Shown here: positions 16,567 through 25,889 of the stretch, one piece after another | Position numbering within the stretch: the first letter of the stretch is position 1 | How the letters are laid out: each line of letters begins with the position of its first letter | Assembly (NCBI GenBank): GCA_047630175.1 | Contig: JBLHVI010000005.1 | Span: 1-64,000, forward strand | Source of the DNA: UBA4582 sp047630175 | GTDB lineage: Bacteria; Pseudomonadota; Gammaproteobacteria; Pseudomonadales; Azotimanducaceae | Direction of reading: 5' to 3' | Length of the DNA: 64,000 bases | Made by a program: the position numbers and the translations under genes | The notes under the pieces: model-generated | The model's database searches: none | Seen by the model: only the letters and a program-made list of their open reading frames with translations | Told to the model about the DNA's origin: nothing

Positions 16567-18330
16567 CTATACTGGCTTTCGCACCATGACATGCAAATCT
16601 TTTAACTGCTCGGCACTTACCGCGCTAGGTGCGGAGGTCAGCAGACAGGCAGCTGTTTGAGTTTTTGGAAACGCGATTACATCGCGTATGGCTTGTGAAC
16701 CGCACAACAACATGACCAACCGGTCCAAACCAATAGCCAGACCCCCGTGCGGAGGCGCACCGAATCTCAAGGCATCAAGCAAAAACCCAAACTTGTCGTT
16801 AGTCTCTTGCTCAGAAAGCTGCAGTACCTCAAATATTTTTTTCTGCATTGCCATTTGATGCACACGAATAGAGCCACCACCCACTTCATGGCCATTGATG
16901 ACTACGTCATAAGCGCGCGAAAGTGTCGCGCCCGGGTTCGCTAACATCTCGTCCAAGTCACCCACTGGCTGCGTGAATGGATGGTGAGTCGCTGACCATC
17001 GTCCGGTCTTGTCTGCTTCAAACATCGGAAAATCTGTTACCCAGCAAGGCGCCCACTTACACTCATACAGGTTTAAGTCTTCACCTAGCTTGCCACGTAA
17101 TGCGCCTAGGGCGTCATTGACAACTCCCGCCTTGTCAGCACCAAAGAAAATAATATCCTTATTCTGTGCACCAACACGTTCGAGAATGGCAAGTACGACC
17201 TCATCAGGCAAGAACTTAAGAATAGGTGATTGTAGTCCCGAAACACCTGCATCTATGTCGTTTACGCGGATGTAAGCTAATCCACGGGCACCATAAATAC
17301 CAACATACTTTGTGTAGTCGTCGATCATTTTACGGGTTAAACGATCACCTTCGGGCAGTCTGAGAGCGACAACCCTCGACCCCGTATCTTTTGCCGGGCC
17401 ACTGAAGACCTTAAATTCGACGTCCTGCATAAGGTCGGCTACATCGACAAATTCCAGACCAAAACGCAAATCTGGACGGTCATTACCATATTTGCTCAAA
17501 GCGTCGGCATAGGTCAGCACTGGAAAAGGCACCAGATCAACATCAATCATTTCTTTAAACAAAGTCCTGAACAGGTCTTCAGTCAGATCCATGATCTGCT
17601 GCTCATCCATAAAGGTGGTCTCAATATCCACCTGCGTAAATTCTGGCTGGCGATCAGCTCGCAAGTCTTCATCACGGAAACAGCGCGCTATTTGATAATA
17701 ACGGTCGAAACCTGACATCATCAGCAATTGCTTGAATATTTGCGGCGACTGAGGCAGCGCAAAAAATTGCCCTGGATGGGTTCGGCTCGGCACTAAGTAA
17801 TCACGAGCACCCTCAGGCGTTGCCTTTGTCAATATAGGGGTCTCGATATCAACAAAAGATCGCTCGTCCAGATAGCGACGAATAAATTGACTGGTTCTCG
17901 ACCGTAGCCGCAGCTTTTCCTGCATTTCAGGACGTCGCAAATCGATATAGCGATACTTCAACCGGACGTCTTCACCGGCTTCAGAATGTTCATCTAGCTG
18001 GAAAGGTGGTGTCTCTGATGCATTCAGAATGACTAATTCTTTCCCCAACACCTCTATCGTGCCGGTAGACATTTTCGGATTGATAGCGGCGCTGTCACGT
18101 GGCCGGACCTTACCCTTAATGTTCAAAACGAATTCGTTACGCACCTGATCAGCGAGGGCGAAGCTCGCCGCCGTATCGGGGTCAAAGACAACTTGAACGA
18201 TGCCCTCGTGATCTCGCATATCGAGAAATATGACACCACCATGGTCGCGTCGACGATGTACCCAACCACACAGAGAGACTTCCTCCCCAACGTGTACATC
18301 TCTTATCTGACCACAATAGTGGCTGCGCAT
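16567..18330 (-). CDS. aspS: Aspartyl-tRNA synthetase
   Basis: 587 residues, a bacterial-type AspRS. An N-terminal OB fold that binds the anticodon (CGWVHRRRDHGGVIF) precedes a class II core: motif 2 FRDEDLRADRQPEFTQ and motif 3 GGLAIGLDRL. The bacterial insertion (GAD) domain sits between them. GAGGTAGAG precedes the ATG. Whether it also charges tRNA-Asn, as the Pseudomonas enzyme does, cannot be told here since gatCAB is not in the window. Confidence 0.97.
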   Translation of the reverse strand: MRSHYCGQIRDVHVGEEVSLCGWVHRRRDHGGVIFLDMRDHEGIVQVVFDPDTAASFALADQVRNEFVLNIKGKVRPRDSAAINPKMSTGTIEVLGKELVILNASETPPFQLDEHSEAGEDVRLKYRYIDLRRPEMQEKLRLRSRTSQFIRRYLDERSFVDIETPILTKATPEGARDYLVPSRTHPGQFFALPQSPQIFKQLLMMSGFDRYYQIARCFRDEDLRADRQPEFTQVDIETTFMDEQQIMDLTEDLFRTLFKEMIDVDLVPFPVLTYADALSKYGNDRPDLRFGLEFVDVADLMQDVEFKVFSGPAKDTGSRVVALRLPEGDRLTRKMIDDYTKYVGIYGARGLAYIRVNDIDAGVSGLQSPILKFLPDEVVLAILERVGAQNKDIIFFGADKAGVVNDALGALRGKLGEDLNLYECKWAPCWVTDFPMFEADKTGRWSATHHPFTQPVGDLDEMLANPGATLSRAYDVVINGHEVGGGSIRVHQMAMQKKIFEVLQLSEQETNDKFGFLLDALRFGAPPHGGLAIGLDRLVMLLCGSQAIRDVIAFPKTQTAACLLTSAPSAVSAEQLKDLHVMVRKPV

Positions 18331-18464
18331 CGTCTCTACCTCATTTTTTCTAAAGACTTTACTAGCCTTTATGGTGTGTCGTTAAGCCTATTGATAGGCG
18401 ACTATTACTGCGTTCTACTCGTGCTTCTCTTGATGTTTTGGTCTGATACTACTGTCTAGGTCAT

Positions 18465-18836
18465 CTACTTAGTAGGTACCGACTTGCTACTGCTCGATTC
18501 ACTACTTTTACTCGTAGCAGCCGCTTTATCACCACCACCACTACTACTTGAAGACCCGCTACCACCCGAGCCACTATCGCTACTACTACTACCACTACTG
18601 CTACTGCTAGCGTCAGAACTACCGCCTGCGCCGTGCAAAACATTTTTCTTTGAACCGGTTTTGAAGTCGGTCTCATACCAACCCGACCCCTTGAGCCGGA
18701 ACGCTGCTGCAGATACCTGCTTTTTGAGCCCTGGCTGTTCACACGCGGGGCATGTCACCGGCGCTGGGTCAGACATTTTCATTAGCTTCTCAAGCTTGTG
18801 ACCACACTCTTCACACTGATATTCGTATATCGGCAC
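18465..18836 (-). CDS. FmdB-family zinc-ribbon protein with serine-glycine tail
   Basis: 123 residues, GTG start after AGAGGA. The N-terminal zinc ribbon MPIYEYQCEECGHKLEKL...CPACEQPGL carries two CxxC pairs, typical of FmdB. From about residue 72 to the end the protein is nearly all Ser and Gly with a few Lys and Asp, encoded by long runs of similar triplets. The function of the family is unknown. It sits upstream of aspS in the same direction and is probably the first gene of the long minus-strand run. Confidence 0.85.
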   Translation of the reverse strand: MPIYEYQCEECGHKLEKLMKMSDPAPVTCPACEQPGLKKQVSAAAFRLKGSGWYETDFKTGSKKNVLHGAGGSSDASSSSSGSSSSDSGSGGSGSSSSSGGGDKAAATSKSSESSSSKSVPTK

Positions 18837-19203
18837 GACTACAATCCTCTAACTAAGATAAACCCGATTCACTAGCACTAATTTTTCGAAAGCGCGCTTC
18901 ACAGAAGCTCGTTTCTCAAAAGCCGTCTTGTCTTGCACCGGCCGCTTTGGCGCCCATTCAGCGCCGCAATACGCGACCCTTTACCTCTACCCTGTCCTCT
19001 CTAGCAGTTTGACCTTAATTACAGGTAAGTCTCAATAGGTCTTACCTAGCATCCTGCTCGCCGCGACCTTCTGCGGCGCCGCATTATACCTTATTAAGCA
19101 GCGATGGCGAGCGCTCTGCTCTTTGACGTCTTTCGCGCCTGAAAAGGCAGTTTTCGGCGGGCCTGCTATGCTAGTTTAGAACCAATCAGTGACCTCATAA
19201 ACG
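18837..19203. other. Divergent intergenic region with putative long leader of the fmdB-aspS run
   Basis: No ORF is convincing in these 367 bp. On the minus strand a TATAAT (19088 to 19083) with a weak TCGCCA 16 bp before it could start the fmdB-aspS run. That would give a leader of about 240 nt. The leader would contain a hairpin with perfect 7-bp arms at 19023-19029 and 19041-19047, and a GC palindrome near 19075. On the plus side no ribosome site is visible before the gene at 19204. Confidence 0.4.
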
Positions 19204-19905
19204 ATGGATGACGTGCAAACTTCTACCACCCCAGATGCTGGCAACGATAACACTCATGATGACCTCGAACGGGTTTTTGCCTTAATCAAAGCACATGATG
19301 TCGACGTTTGTGCCGATCTGCATTTTTTAATACTGCTGGCACTGACTATTGAGGTGCGCACCGCCCACTGGCAGGGCAAGACCTATGATGCGTTAAGCCT
19401 AGCCTTGCTCATGAACGCTAGCGCGGGCCATCCGGTTGATAACAAACAACTGCTAGGGGCGACCCTTGCACATGATTTTGCCATGGCATTTCTACCCCTT
19501 GAGATGCTCGACAAGCAAAACAAACTCAACCATAGAGCCACAAAAGTAATGCGCACGCATATTACCTCGGCAGCGGATCTAATTCATCGCATGCAAGGAT
19601 GGAGTCAATCGAGAGCCATCGTTATGGCTCATCATGAACACCATGATGGTCATGGCTATCCGAACCAGCTGGTCGATTTAGAGATTAATCCAGGTGCAAA
19701 GATACTCGCGATCGTTGATGCATTCGTGGCACGTAGCACGAATACGATGCAAGCCATCATGGAAATCAACCGCTACAGTGGTAGTCAATTTGATCCCGAG
19801 TGGGTCGATCATTTCAATGTGGCAATAAAAAAATACGCAACAAACAACAAGAATCCCGTAAAAACTAACCCAAAACAGCCTAGAAATCGAAAAAAACGGC
19901 GCTAA
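19204..19905 (+). CDS. Degenerate HD-GYP-like phosphohydrolase
   Basis: 233 residues. The HD doublet is at H90-D91, a conserved THITSAADLI histidine at about 119, and HHEHHDGHGYP at 143-153 is the HD-GYP signature (HHExxDGxGYP). The HDxGK motif has become HDFAM, and no receiver or GAF domain precedes the HD part. Classic HD-GYP proteins break down cyclic-di-GMP. With the GK lost, catalysis is uncertain, and the protein may be a sensor or scaffold. The tail is Lys/Asn/Arg-rich. It stands alone, with the HU-like gene 160 bp downstream. Confidence 0.75.
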   Translation: MDDVQTSTTPDAGNDNTHDDLERVFALIKAHDVDVCADLHFLILLALTIEVRTAHWQGKTYDALSLALLMNASAGHPVDNKQLLGATLAHDFAMAFLPLEMLDKQNKLNHRATKVMRTHITSAADLIHRMQGWSQSRAIVMAHHEHHDGHGYPNQLVDLEINPGAKILAIVDAFVARSTNTMQAIMEINRYSGSQFDPEWVDHFNVAIKKYATNNKNPVKTNPKQPRNRKKRR

Positions 19906-20065
19906 ACCTTGCCAGCTAAAAGCCAATCAGATATAAAGGGCACAATTGAAGTGGAGGGTAAGAAAACACCTTAAATTTAGGTGTTAAACTTGCAATTTAC
20001 TGATATCCATTGCACCAAAACCGATCTACTTTAAACCCTACCCTGACCCAATAAAGGATTTCCGA

Positions 20066-20494
20066 ATGGCCGCAAAAAAGGCAATCAAAAAGAAAGTCGC
20101 AGCAAAGCCTGCAAAGAAAGTCGCAGCTAAGACTGCAGTGAAAGCTGCTGCAAAAGTTGTTGCACCAAAGAAGCTGCCAGCGATCAAGGCGAAGTACACG
20201 AAAAGCGCAATTTTGGCTGAAATTTCAACCAATACTGAATTGAGCAAAAAGCAGGTCACCGCTGTTTTCAACGAACTCAATGACCTTATTGCACGCCACG
20301 TTAAGAAAGGCGCTGCAGGCGAATTCACGCTGCCGGGTCTGCTCAAGATAAAAACTGTCAAGAAACCAGCTCGCAAAGCCCGCAAGGGTGTGCCCAACCC
20401 ATTCCGTCCGGGTGAAGTCATGGACATTGCTTCTAAGCCAGCCAGTACTAAAGTCAAGATCTTGCCACTTAAAGGCCTGAAAGAACTGGTATAA
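20066..20494 (+). CDS. HU-family DNA-binding protein with histone H1-like N-terminus
   Basis: 142 residues. The first 45 are almost only Ala, Lys and Val with KKVAAK-type repeats, like bacterial histone H1-like tails. From about residue 45 an HU/IHF domain follows (SAILAEISTNTELSKKQVTAVFNELNDLI). Its beta-arm is VPNPFRPGEVMDIASKPAS rather than the usual GRNP loop. It probably coats or bends chromosomal DNA, with the tail adding unspecific binding. A strong terminator follows at once, so it is a single-gene unit. Confidence 0.87.
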   Translation: MAAKKAIKKKVAAKPAKKVAAKTAVKAAAKVVAPKKLPAIKAKYTKSAILAEISTNTELSKKQVTAVFNELNDLIARHVKKGAAGEFTLPGLLKIKTVKKPARKARKGVPNPFRPGEVMDIASKPASTKVKILPLKGLKELV

Positions 20495-20522
20495 ATCCCC
20501 CAGTACTAACATCTTGAATGAT

Positions 20523-20551
20523 AAAAAGGGTCGCACAGCGGCCCTTTTTTT
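20523..20551 (+). terminator. Rho-independent terminator of the HU-like gene
   Basis: The arms at 20523-20534 and 20538-20549 pair (AAAGGG.CGC with GCG.CCCTTT) around a 3-nt loop. A run of T follows. It lies 29 bp after the stop codon. Confidence 0.88.
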
Positions 20552-20684
20552 GTTTAATATTCCGCCTTTGACATAACAATCCTAGCAGCCTGAAGTGCTG
20601 ACCTGAGGCGATAGGCCTCCGGCATCTTATCAAGGGCTTCCCTGCATAACGACCGCATAAAAAAGGTAATACCAGACAGGTACT

Positions 20685-22439
20685 ATGAAAGCATCCAGCT
20701 ACTCAATATCAACCTTGAAAGAGACTCCGGCAGATGCCGAAGTCGCCAGCCACCAACTGCTCATTCGCGGTGGGTTTATCCGCAAACTGGCATCCGGTAT
20801 TTACAACTGGCTGCCGATTGGACTGCGCGTACTACACAAGGTCGAGGCCATCATTCGAGAGGAAATGAATGAAGCTGGCGCGCTTGAGGTGATGTTGCCA
20901 GTCGTTCAGCCCGCGGAACTCTGGGAAGAATCTGGCCGCTGGCAGGAATACGACGACGGTTTGCTATTGAAGTTTAAAGATCGCCACCAACGAGACTTTT
21001 GCATGGGGCCCACCCATGAAGAGGTCATTACCGACTTGGCACGTAGCGAGCTGAAAAGTCACAAACAACTACCCGTGAACTTTTATCAGATTCAAACCAA
21101 GTTCCGCGATGAAACTCGGCCACGATTTGGCCTGCTGCGCGCTAGAGAGTTCTTGATGAAGGACGCTTACTCATTTCATCTAGACATGCAAAGCTTAGAG
21201 CAAACGTATCGGGCAATGTACAAAACGTACTGCCGGATTCTGACAAAAATGCAACTAGATTATCGCCCCGTAATGGCTGACAGCGGCAGTATCGGTGGCA
21301 GTGCTTCTATGGAGTTTCACGTCTTGGCCGATTCAGGCGAAGACACCATCGCCTTCAGCGACACCAGTGATTACGCAGCCAATATTGAAATGGCTGAGGC
21401 CCTTGCACCGGCCGCTGACCGTAGCGCACACTTGGCGCGAGCAACAGTATCAACGCCAGGCATGAAAACCATCGATGCTGTCAGCAGCTTCCTGAAGGTG
21501 GACCCACGGACCACGGTCAAAACTCTCATTGTTAAAGGCGTCGAATCCAATTTGGTTGCACTGGTTCTTCGTGGCGATCATCATCTCAATAGCATCAAGG
21601 CCGTAAAATTTCCTGAGATATCTACGCCACTAACTCTGGCCAGCGATGAAGAAATTGAACAAGCCCTTGACTGCTCACCGGGATCTTTAGGACCTGTAGG
21701 GCTAAACATACCCATATTAGTTGATCGCAGTGCTGCCGCCATGGTGAATTTTGTCTGTGGCGCTAACACTAACGATCAGCATTTGTTGAATGTTAACTGG
21801 GGAAGAGATGCAGCACTGACTTCAATTGTTGATATGCGCGATGTCGTTGAAGGTGACCCCAGCCCTGATGGGCAAGGTGTATTGCAGTTCAAAAAAGGCA
21901 TAGAAGTCGGACATATTTTCCAGCTCGGCGACAAGTATTCAAAGGCGCTTAACGCGAGCGTACTTGACGAGAACGGCAAGGCTGTCGTCATGTCGATGGG
22001 TTGTTACGGGATGGGCGTGACGCGCCTAGTGGCCGCCGTTATTGAGCAATATCACGACGATAAAGGCATGAAGTGGCCAACGCAGATCGCGCCCTTCCAC
22101 GTCGTTATTATTCCCATTAATGCTCACAAATCACCCGAAGTTGCCGCAACTGCTGATTCCATCTATCAGGAAATGCGCCAACTGGGCATTGAGGTGCTAC
22201 TTGATGATCGAGATGGACATCGGCCAGGGTCCAAATTTGCTGACGCTGAACTTATCGGCATTCCCCATCGACTAGTCGTTGGCGATCGAGGTCTAGCTAG
22301 TCAAATTGTTGAGTATGTGAGCCGACAAACAGGCGAAACAGCAGACCTACCTATAGTAGGAATAGCTCGGCACTTTAAAGAACTCATCGACAATGAACTC
22401 GGGATGGTGCCTGCATCCGGCTTAACTAACCTGAACTGA
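20685..22439 (+). CDS. proS: Prolyl-tRNA synthetase
   Basis: 584 residues, the bacterial form with the editing insertion. Motif 1 is in the first 110 residues (GIYNWLPIGLRVLHKVEAIIREEMNEAGALEV). Motif 2 is FRDETRPRFGLLRAREFLMKDAYSF. The YbaK-like editing domain spans about 225-390 with a GVESNLVALVLRGDHHLN segment. Motif 3 is MGCYGMGVTRLV, and an anticodon-binding domain ends the protein. It loads proline onto tRNA-Pro and clears mischarged alanine. Confidence 0.97.
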   Translation: MKASSYSISTLKETPADAEVASHQLLIRGGFIRKLASGIYNWLPIGLRVLHKVEAIIREEMNEAGALEVMLPVVQPAELWEESGRWQEYDDGLLLKFKDRHQRDFCMGPTHEEVITDLARSELKSHKQLPVNFYQIQTKFRDETRPRFGLLRAREFLMKDAYSFHLDMQSLEQTYRAMYKTYCRILTKMQLDYRPVMADSGSIGGSASMEFHVLADSGEDTIAFSDTSDYAANIEMAEALAPAADRSAHLARATVSTPGMKTIDAVSSFLKVDPRTTVKTLIVKGVESNLVALVLRGDHHLNSIKAVKFPEISTPLTLASDEEIEQALDCSPGSLGPVGLNIPILVDRSAAAMVNFVCGANTNDQHLLNVNWGRDAALTSIVDMRDVVEGDPSPDGQGVLQFKKGIEVGHIFQLGDKYSKALNASVLDENGKAVVMSMGCYGMGVTRLVAAVIEQYHDDKGMKWPTQIAPFHVVIIPINAHKSPEVAATADSIYQEMRQLGIEVLLDDRDGHRPGSKFADAELIGIPHRLVVGDRGLASQIVEYVSRQTGETADLPIVGIARHFKELIDNELGMVPASGLTNLN

Positions 22440-22712
22440 CAACCTAACCTCTAGGTCACGTAGTACAACTTGTTAGGGACTATTTCATGAGCCTTTAAGA
22501 TGAATTAGGTGGAACCCCTGAAGTCGACACCGCCGATGGTTATGTTTTATTGAGACGTGCTGAAGGGTAGCCGTATTGGTATATTCTTTTCGGGCGCTAG
22601 TATGGAATGCCAAAGAAGTCTACAAAGAGATTTCTAAGCGTTGCGTGTGGCGGTCCGAATAACGACGCCAGTAAATGCGTGTACGAGGTAGTCACCCGTT
22701 CGGCGACAAACA

Positions 22713-23153
22713 CTACATAGACAAGTGCAACAGCAGGGATTCTCGAGACTGCGGCCCCACGAGAGTAGCAATTAATATGCCCTTGGGGTCAAAAATCAGC
22801 GTCGTTGGTAGAACCTCTGGCGCTTCAATTCCCAGAGCAACGTTAGGGCTATCGCGAAAAACCGGAAACGCAATTTTCATTTTAGCCACCTGCTTGACCT
22901 GTTCTTCTCCATCGGGTTCGTCAAAGTTAACACCCCACAGCGACAGCTGATCCGGAAACTCTTCCGCTAACGCGTTCAATTCAGGTATTTCTTTGATACA
23001 CGGCGCGCACCAAGTCGCCCAATAATTGACGATCAGGTATTTCCCCCGCAAATCATCGTACTGATATCCGTTACCTTGCACGTCAAAAAACTGCGGCTGC
23101 TGGCAGCTTCCGAGTAGCAGCGCGCCGAGTAGGACAAATATTTTCTTTATCAA
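22713..23153 (-). CDS. TlpA/ResA-type thioredoxin-like lipoprotein
   Basis: 146 residues with a TTG start after AGGTG at 7 nt. A lipoprotein signal (LLGALLLGSC) puts the lipid cysteine at about 17. The thioredoxin fold has the redox motif WATWCAPC and the cis-proline segment VLPTTLIFDPKG. Such proteins reduce or exchange periplasmic disulfides, often for cytochrome or copper-site maturation. The partner is not evident. A 12-bp tandem duplication lies just upstream. Confidence 0.88.
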   Translation of the reverse strand: MIKKIFVLLGALLLGSCQQPQFFDVQGNGYQYDDLRGKYLIVNYWATWCAPCIKEIPELNALAEEFPDQLSLWGVNFDEPDGEEQVKQVAKMKIAFPVFRDSPNVALGIEAPEVLPTTLIFDPKGILIATLVGPQSRESLLLHLSM

Positions 23154-23170
23154 TGAAGTGCACCTGTTGT

Positions 23171-23194
23171 TTTATTAATCGCTTTATTAATCGC
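23171..23194. repeat. 12-bp tandem duplication
   Basis: TTTATTAATCGC occurs twice head to tail at 23171-23182 and 23183-23194, directly upstream of the TlpA-like gene. Confidence 0.9.
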
Positions 23195-23247
23195 TGTAAA
23201 ATTAGCAACGTTAGTCGCTATGGGGACGGTTGTAGAAAAAATGCTCG

Positions 23248-24516
23248 TCATTCAGCCAGTTGCTTCTGACTCGCGCTCAACGCTGCAAGGGGTTTAGGCT
23301 CGAGCCGAAAAAGGGATTCTAGGTCGGTTTTTAGCAACGTGTGATTGTGCTCGGTAATATTACGAATCTCCTCGCCTAGCTTGCTTTCCCAAATACCATC
23401 GCCCTTTATCTGCAGCGGCATTGGCCACGGTAGCCGCTGATAAAGATCCCAAAAGGAAACTTCGCTAAGATCTTTGGCGAGTATCAGCCCACCTTTATCA
23501 ACTACGCGGATAAGGTCTAATTCCACCAGAGATTGGCGGTAGTCATTCCAGCTTTCCAGGTCAATTCGCGCGCCCTGCCGCCGCACATCTTCCTCTGAAA
23601 CTACTTCTCCAAGCTGATGGGCGCGATAGAACATCTCCAAAATAATCACGATTTGAAATAGTGGCGCCTCAAGCGTGATGCCGCCATCGGGCCGAAATAC
23701 AGCCAGCCCCTTGACTAATTCCGCCCCCATCAAAATAATCGTCCAAGAAATATAGATCCACAACAAAAACAGTGGTACTGCGGCAAAGGCTCCGTAGATC
23801 ACCTCAAAACTCGACCGAGACATCACAAAACCAAATAGATACTTGGCCATCTCAAACGCCATGGCAACGATAATACCCCCGACCACCGCATGTTTGAACG
23901 ACACAACACAATTGGGTACAGCAACATACATGAGCGTAAACATCGAGGCACTGAGCAGGATAGGGACGAATCGTAACGCGCCAGTGTAATCAGTCATGCC
24001 CGTAATCAACGGCAAAGACAAAATGTAGGTCGATATAGCAAAGCCAACACCCACCAGAATCGGTCCTAATGAAAGCACTGCCCAGTACATCAAAAACCGT
24101 TGGAATCCATGTCTAGGCTCACGCACGCGCCAGATATCATTGAAAGTGCGCTCAATGGTGAACAGCATTAAGAACGCCGTCACGCCTAGAAAGACCAGAC
24201 TAGGTGCTCCTAGGTTACGCGCCTGAGTTGAAAAATCACGGAGATAGTCTTGTAAGACCACGACATTTTCTGGCACAACATTTTCAAACACAAAACCTTC
24301 CACTATATGTGACACACCACTAAAGGCTTCAAAAGCGTTGAATATGGCATACATAACGGTGAGCAAAGGCACGACCGCAAACAGCGTTTGGTAGGTGAGT
24401 GCAGCCGCTGTGGCTTGGCAGCGATCCTCGACATAGCGCTCGATCAGGTGAGACATAAAGTGCCACGCGTGGCGGGGCAGATTTAACCAGTATTCAGACG
24501 TGGACCTATTCATCAT
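23248..24516 (-). CDS. YihY/BrkB-family inner-membrane protein
   Basis: 422 residues. Six or so membrane helices fill the first 270 residues, with the family signature AAALTYQTLFAVVPLLTVMYA near the start and LFLLWIYISWTIILMGAELV at the end of the membrane part. A cytosolic tail of about 150 residues carries a winged-helix-like segment (EEDVRRQGARIDLESWNDYRQSLVELDLIRVVDKGG). The family was once called ribonuclease BN but is not that enzyme. Its role is unknown. An AGGA site precedes the ATG. Confidence 0.9.
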   Translation of the reverse strand: MMNRSTSEYWLNLPRHAWHFMSHLIERYVEDRCQATAAALTYQTLFAVVPLLTVMYAIFNAFEAFSGVSHIVEGFVFENVVPENVVVLQDYLRDFSTQARNLGAPSLVFLGVTAFLMLFTIERTFNDIWRVREPRHGFQRFLMYWAVLSLGPILVGVGFAISTYILSLPLITGMTDYTGALRFVPILLSASMFTLMYVAVPNCVVSFKHAVVGGIIVAMAFEMAKYLFGFVMSRSSFEVIYGAFAAVPLFLLWIYISWTIILMGAELVKGLAVFRPDGGITLEAPLFQIVIILEMFYRAHQLGEVVSEEDVRRQGARIDLESWNDYRQSLVELDLIRVVDKGGLILAKDLSEVSFWDLYQRLPWPMPLQIKGDGIWESKLGEEIRNITEHNHTLLKTDLESLFRLEPKPLAALSASQKQLAE

Positions 24517-24595
24517 CTATTCCTGTCGCCTCCGTGCGCATCCCATCCGTAACGGCGGTGAACGCCGCGTAAATGCTCATCGAACCGTCGACTAC

Positions 24596-24970
24596 TCAGT
24601 GAATAATTTTTTGACGATGCTCAAGCCGTGGGTTCTTTTCGCTAGCCTCTGCGGCTTGCTCTGGCTCATCTTCAGAATCGCGAGGATTGCGTACCTCATA
24701 GCGCCGCGTCGCCACCTCACCGTCGAGCACATCAGGCAATACCTTTAAAAACTCTTCCATGTGCTGCGTATCGAAATGATCTTGCAGTGCATCAAGAGAT
24801 TCCCATTCTTGAAACAATAGTAGGGTGTTCGGGTCAGACAGGCCGATATAAAACTCATAACTGATGCAGCCAAATTCTCCACGGCTGGCAACAGACATGC
24901 GCTCCATCAGCTTTAATGCTTCTTCTCGAAACTCTTGTTTGACCGGGAATGTACCATGGACAATGATCAT
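24596..24970 (-). CDS. Antibiotic-biosynthesis-monooxygenase-type (YgiN-like) protein
   Basis: 124 residues. The first 95 form a dimeric ferredoxin-like ABM domain: MIIVHGTFPVKQ, EEALKLMERM, GCISYEFYIGLSDPNTLLLFQEWESLDALQDHFDTQHM. Members oxidise quinols or small aromatics without a cofactor, or act as dimeric stress proteins. The acidic tail (EDEPEQAAEASEKN) is not conserved in the family. The substrate is unknown. Confidence 0.82.
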   Translation of the reverse strand: MIIVHGTFPVKQEFREEALKLMERMSVASRGEFGCISYEFYIGLSDPNTLLLFQEWESLDALQDHFDTQHMEEFLKVLPDVLDGEVATRRYEVRNPRDSEDEPEQAAEASEKNPRLEHRQKIIH

Positions 24971-25058
24971 AGGTGCACTTTCAACTTACCGCAAGGCAGC
25001 AGATTATACCGTGTTTGAGACCATCGAATCACCCCCCCCCTGATGGTCGCCGCGAGCG

Positions 25059-25811
25059 CTACTCCCGATGAACGGCAAAAGGCCCCCAGGCTTGGGCTAC
25101 TGGCATGACCTCCAGTTGGTTGATATTGATATGCGGTGGCAATGCCGTTACCCAGTAGATTATCTCTGCAATATCTGTGGCACTGAGGGGCTGCATGCCA
25201 GCATACACTTCTTGCGCACGGCCTTCGTCACCGTTGAACCGCACCATCGAGAATTCCGTTTCACACATACCGGGCTCGATGAGCGACACTCTGACACCTT
25301 TGCCCAACAGCTCGGCGCGTAGATTGCGAGAAAATTGCTGCACAAAAGCCTTGGTACCGCCATAGACATTGCCACCTGGATATGGCCAGTTCGCCGCCAC
25401 AGACCCCATGTTCACCACATGACCGCCGCCGCGAGCAACCATGCCGGGCAGAAAAGCCCGCGTCAGATACATCAGACCTTTGATGTTTGTGTCGACCATA
25501 GCCTCCCAGTCATCCATAGCGGCGACGTCTGCGCCGCCAAGTCCGAGCGCTAAGCCAGCGTTATTAACGAGGATGTCGATGTCGGCAAATTCTGCCGGCA
25601 ATGACGCGGGTAGCGCAGCGACGGACCGTTGGTCACGTACATCAAGCACAGCGCAATGCACCTGCGTTAATCCTGACAGTTCGGCACTCAGCGCCTGCAA
25701 GCGCTCAGCACGACGAGCGCATAACACGAGTCGTTTGCCCTCGGCTGCAAATTTACGCGCACTCGCCTCACCAAAACCCGACGACGCACCGGTAATCAAC
25801 ACACTACTCAT
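25059..25811 (-). CDS. ydfG: YdfG-type short-chain dehydrogenase
   Basis: 250 residues from the ATG of MSSVLITGASSGFGE. GGGAG precedes it, and the GTG at 25826 is not needed. The cofactor loop TGASSGFGE and the NNAG, S (MGSVAANWP) and YGGTKA active site are complete. The whole length follows E. coli YdfG, including DIDILVNNAGLALG, the NVYGGTKAFVQQFS stretch and the NINQLEVMPV tail. YdfG reduces malonic semialdehyde and oxidises 3-hydroxy acids with NADP. A run of C (about 25032) lies just after the gene. Confidence 0.9.
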   Translation of the reverse strand: MSSVLITGASSGFGEASARKFAAEGKRLVLCARRAERLQALSAELSGLTQVHCAVLDVRDQRSVAALPASLPAEFADIDILVNNAGLALGLGGADVAAMDDWEAMVDTNIKGLMYLTRAFLPGMVARGGGHVVNMGSVAANWPYPGGNVYGGTKAFVQQFSRNLRAELLGKGVRVSLIEPGMCETEFSMVRFNGDEGRAQEVYAGMQPLSATDIAEIIYWVTALPPHININQLEVMPVAQAWGPFAVHRE

Positions 25812-25889
25812 ACTTTTTTCTCCCACTTGTCTCTACACGCATATTAAAGATTGTCTTTTTACCCTCATTCAAGTCTGTGTTCGTGCTCG

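Noticed and set aside
18484..18801. Leucine-rich plus-strand frame opposite fmdB
   Set aside because: It is the antisense of the Ser/Gly codon runs of fmdB.
22440..22712. Possible degraded gene between proS and the TlpA-like gene
   Set aside because: Short open pieces (DELGGTPEVDTADGYVLL; NAKEVYKEISKR) are interrupted by stops and match no family I can name.
25030..25043. Run of C after the YdfG gene
   Set aside because: A homopolymer outside any gene. It could be a phase-variation tract only if it sat in a promoter or gene, and it does not.
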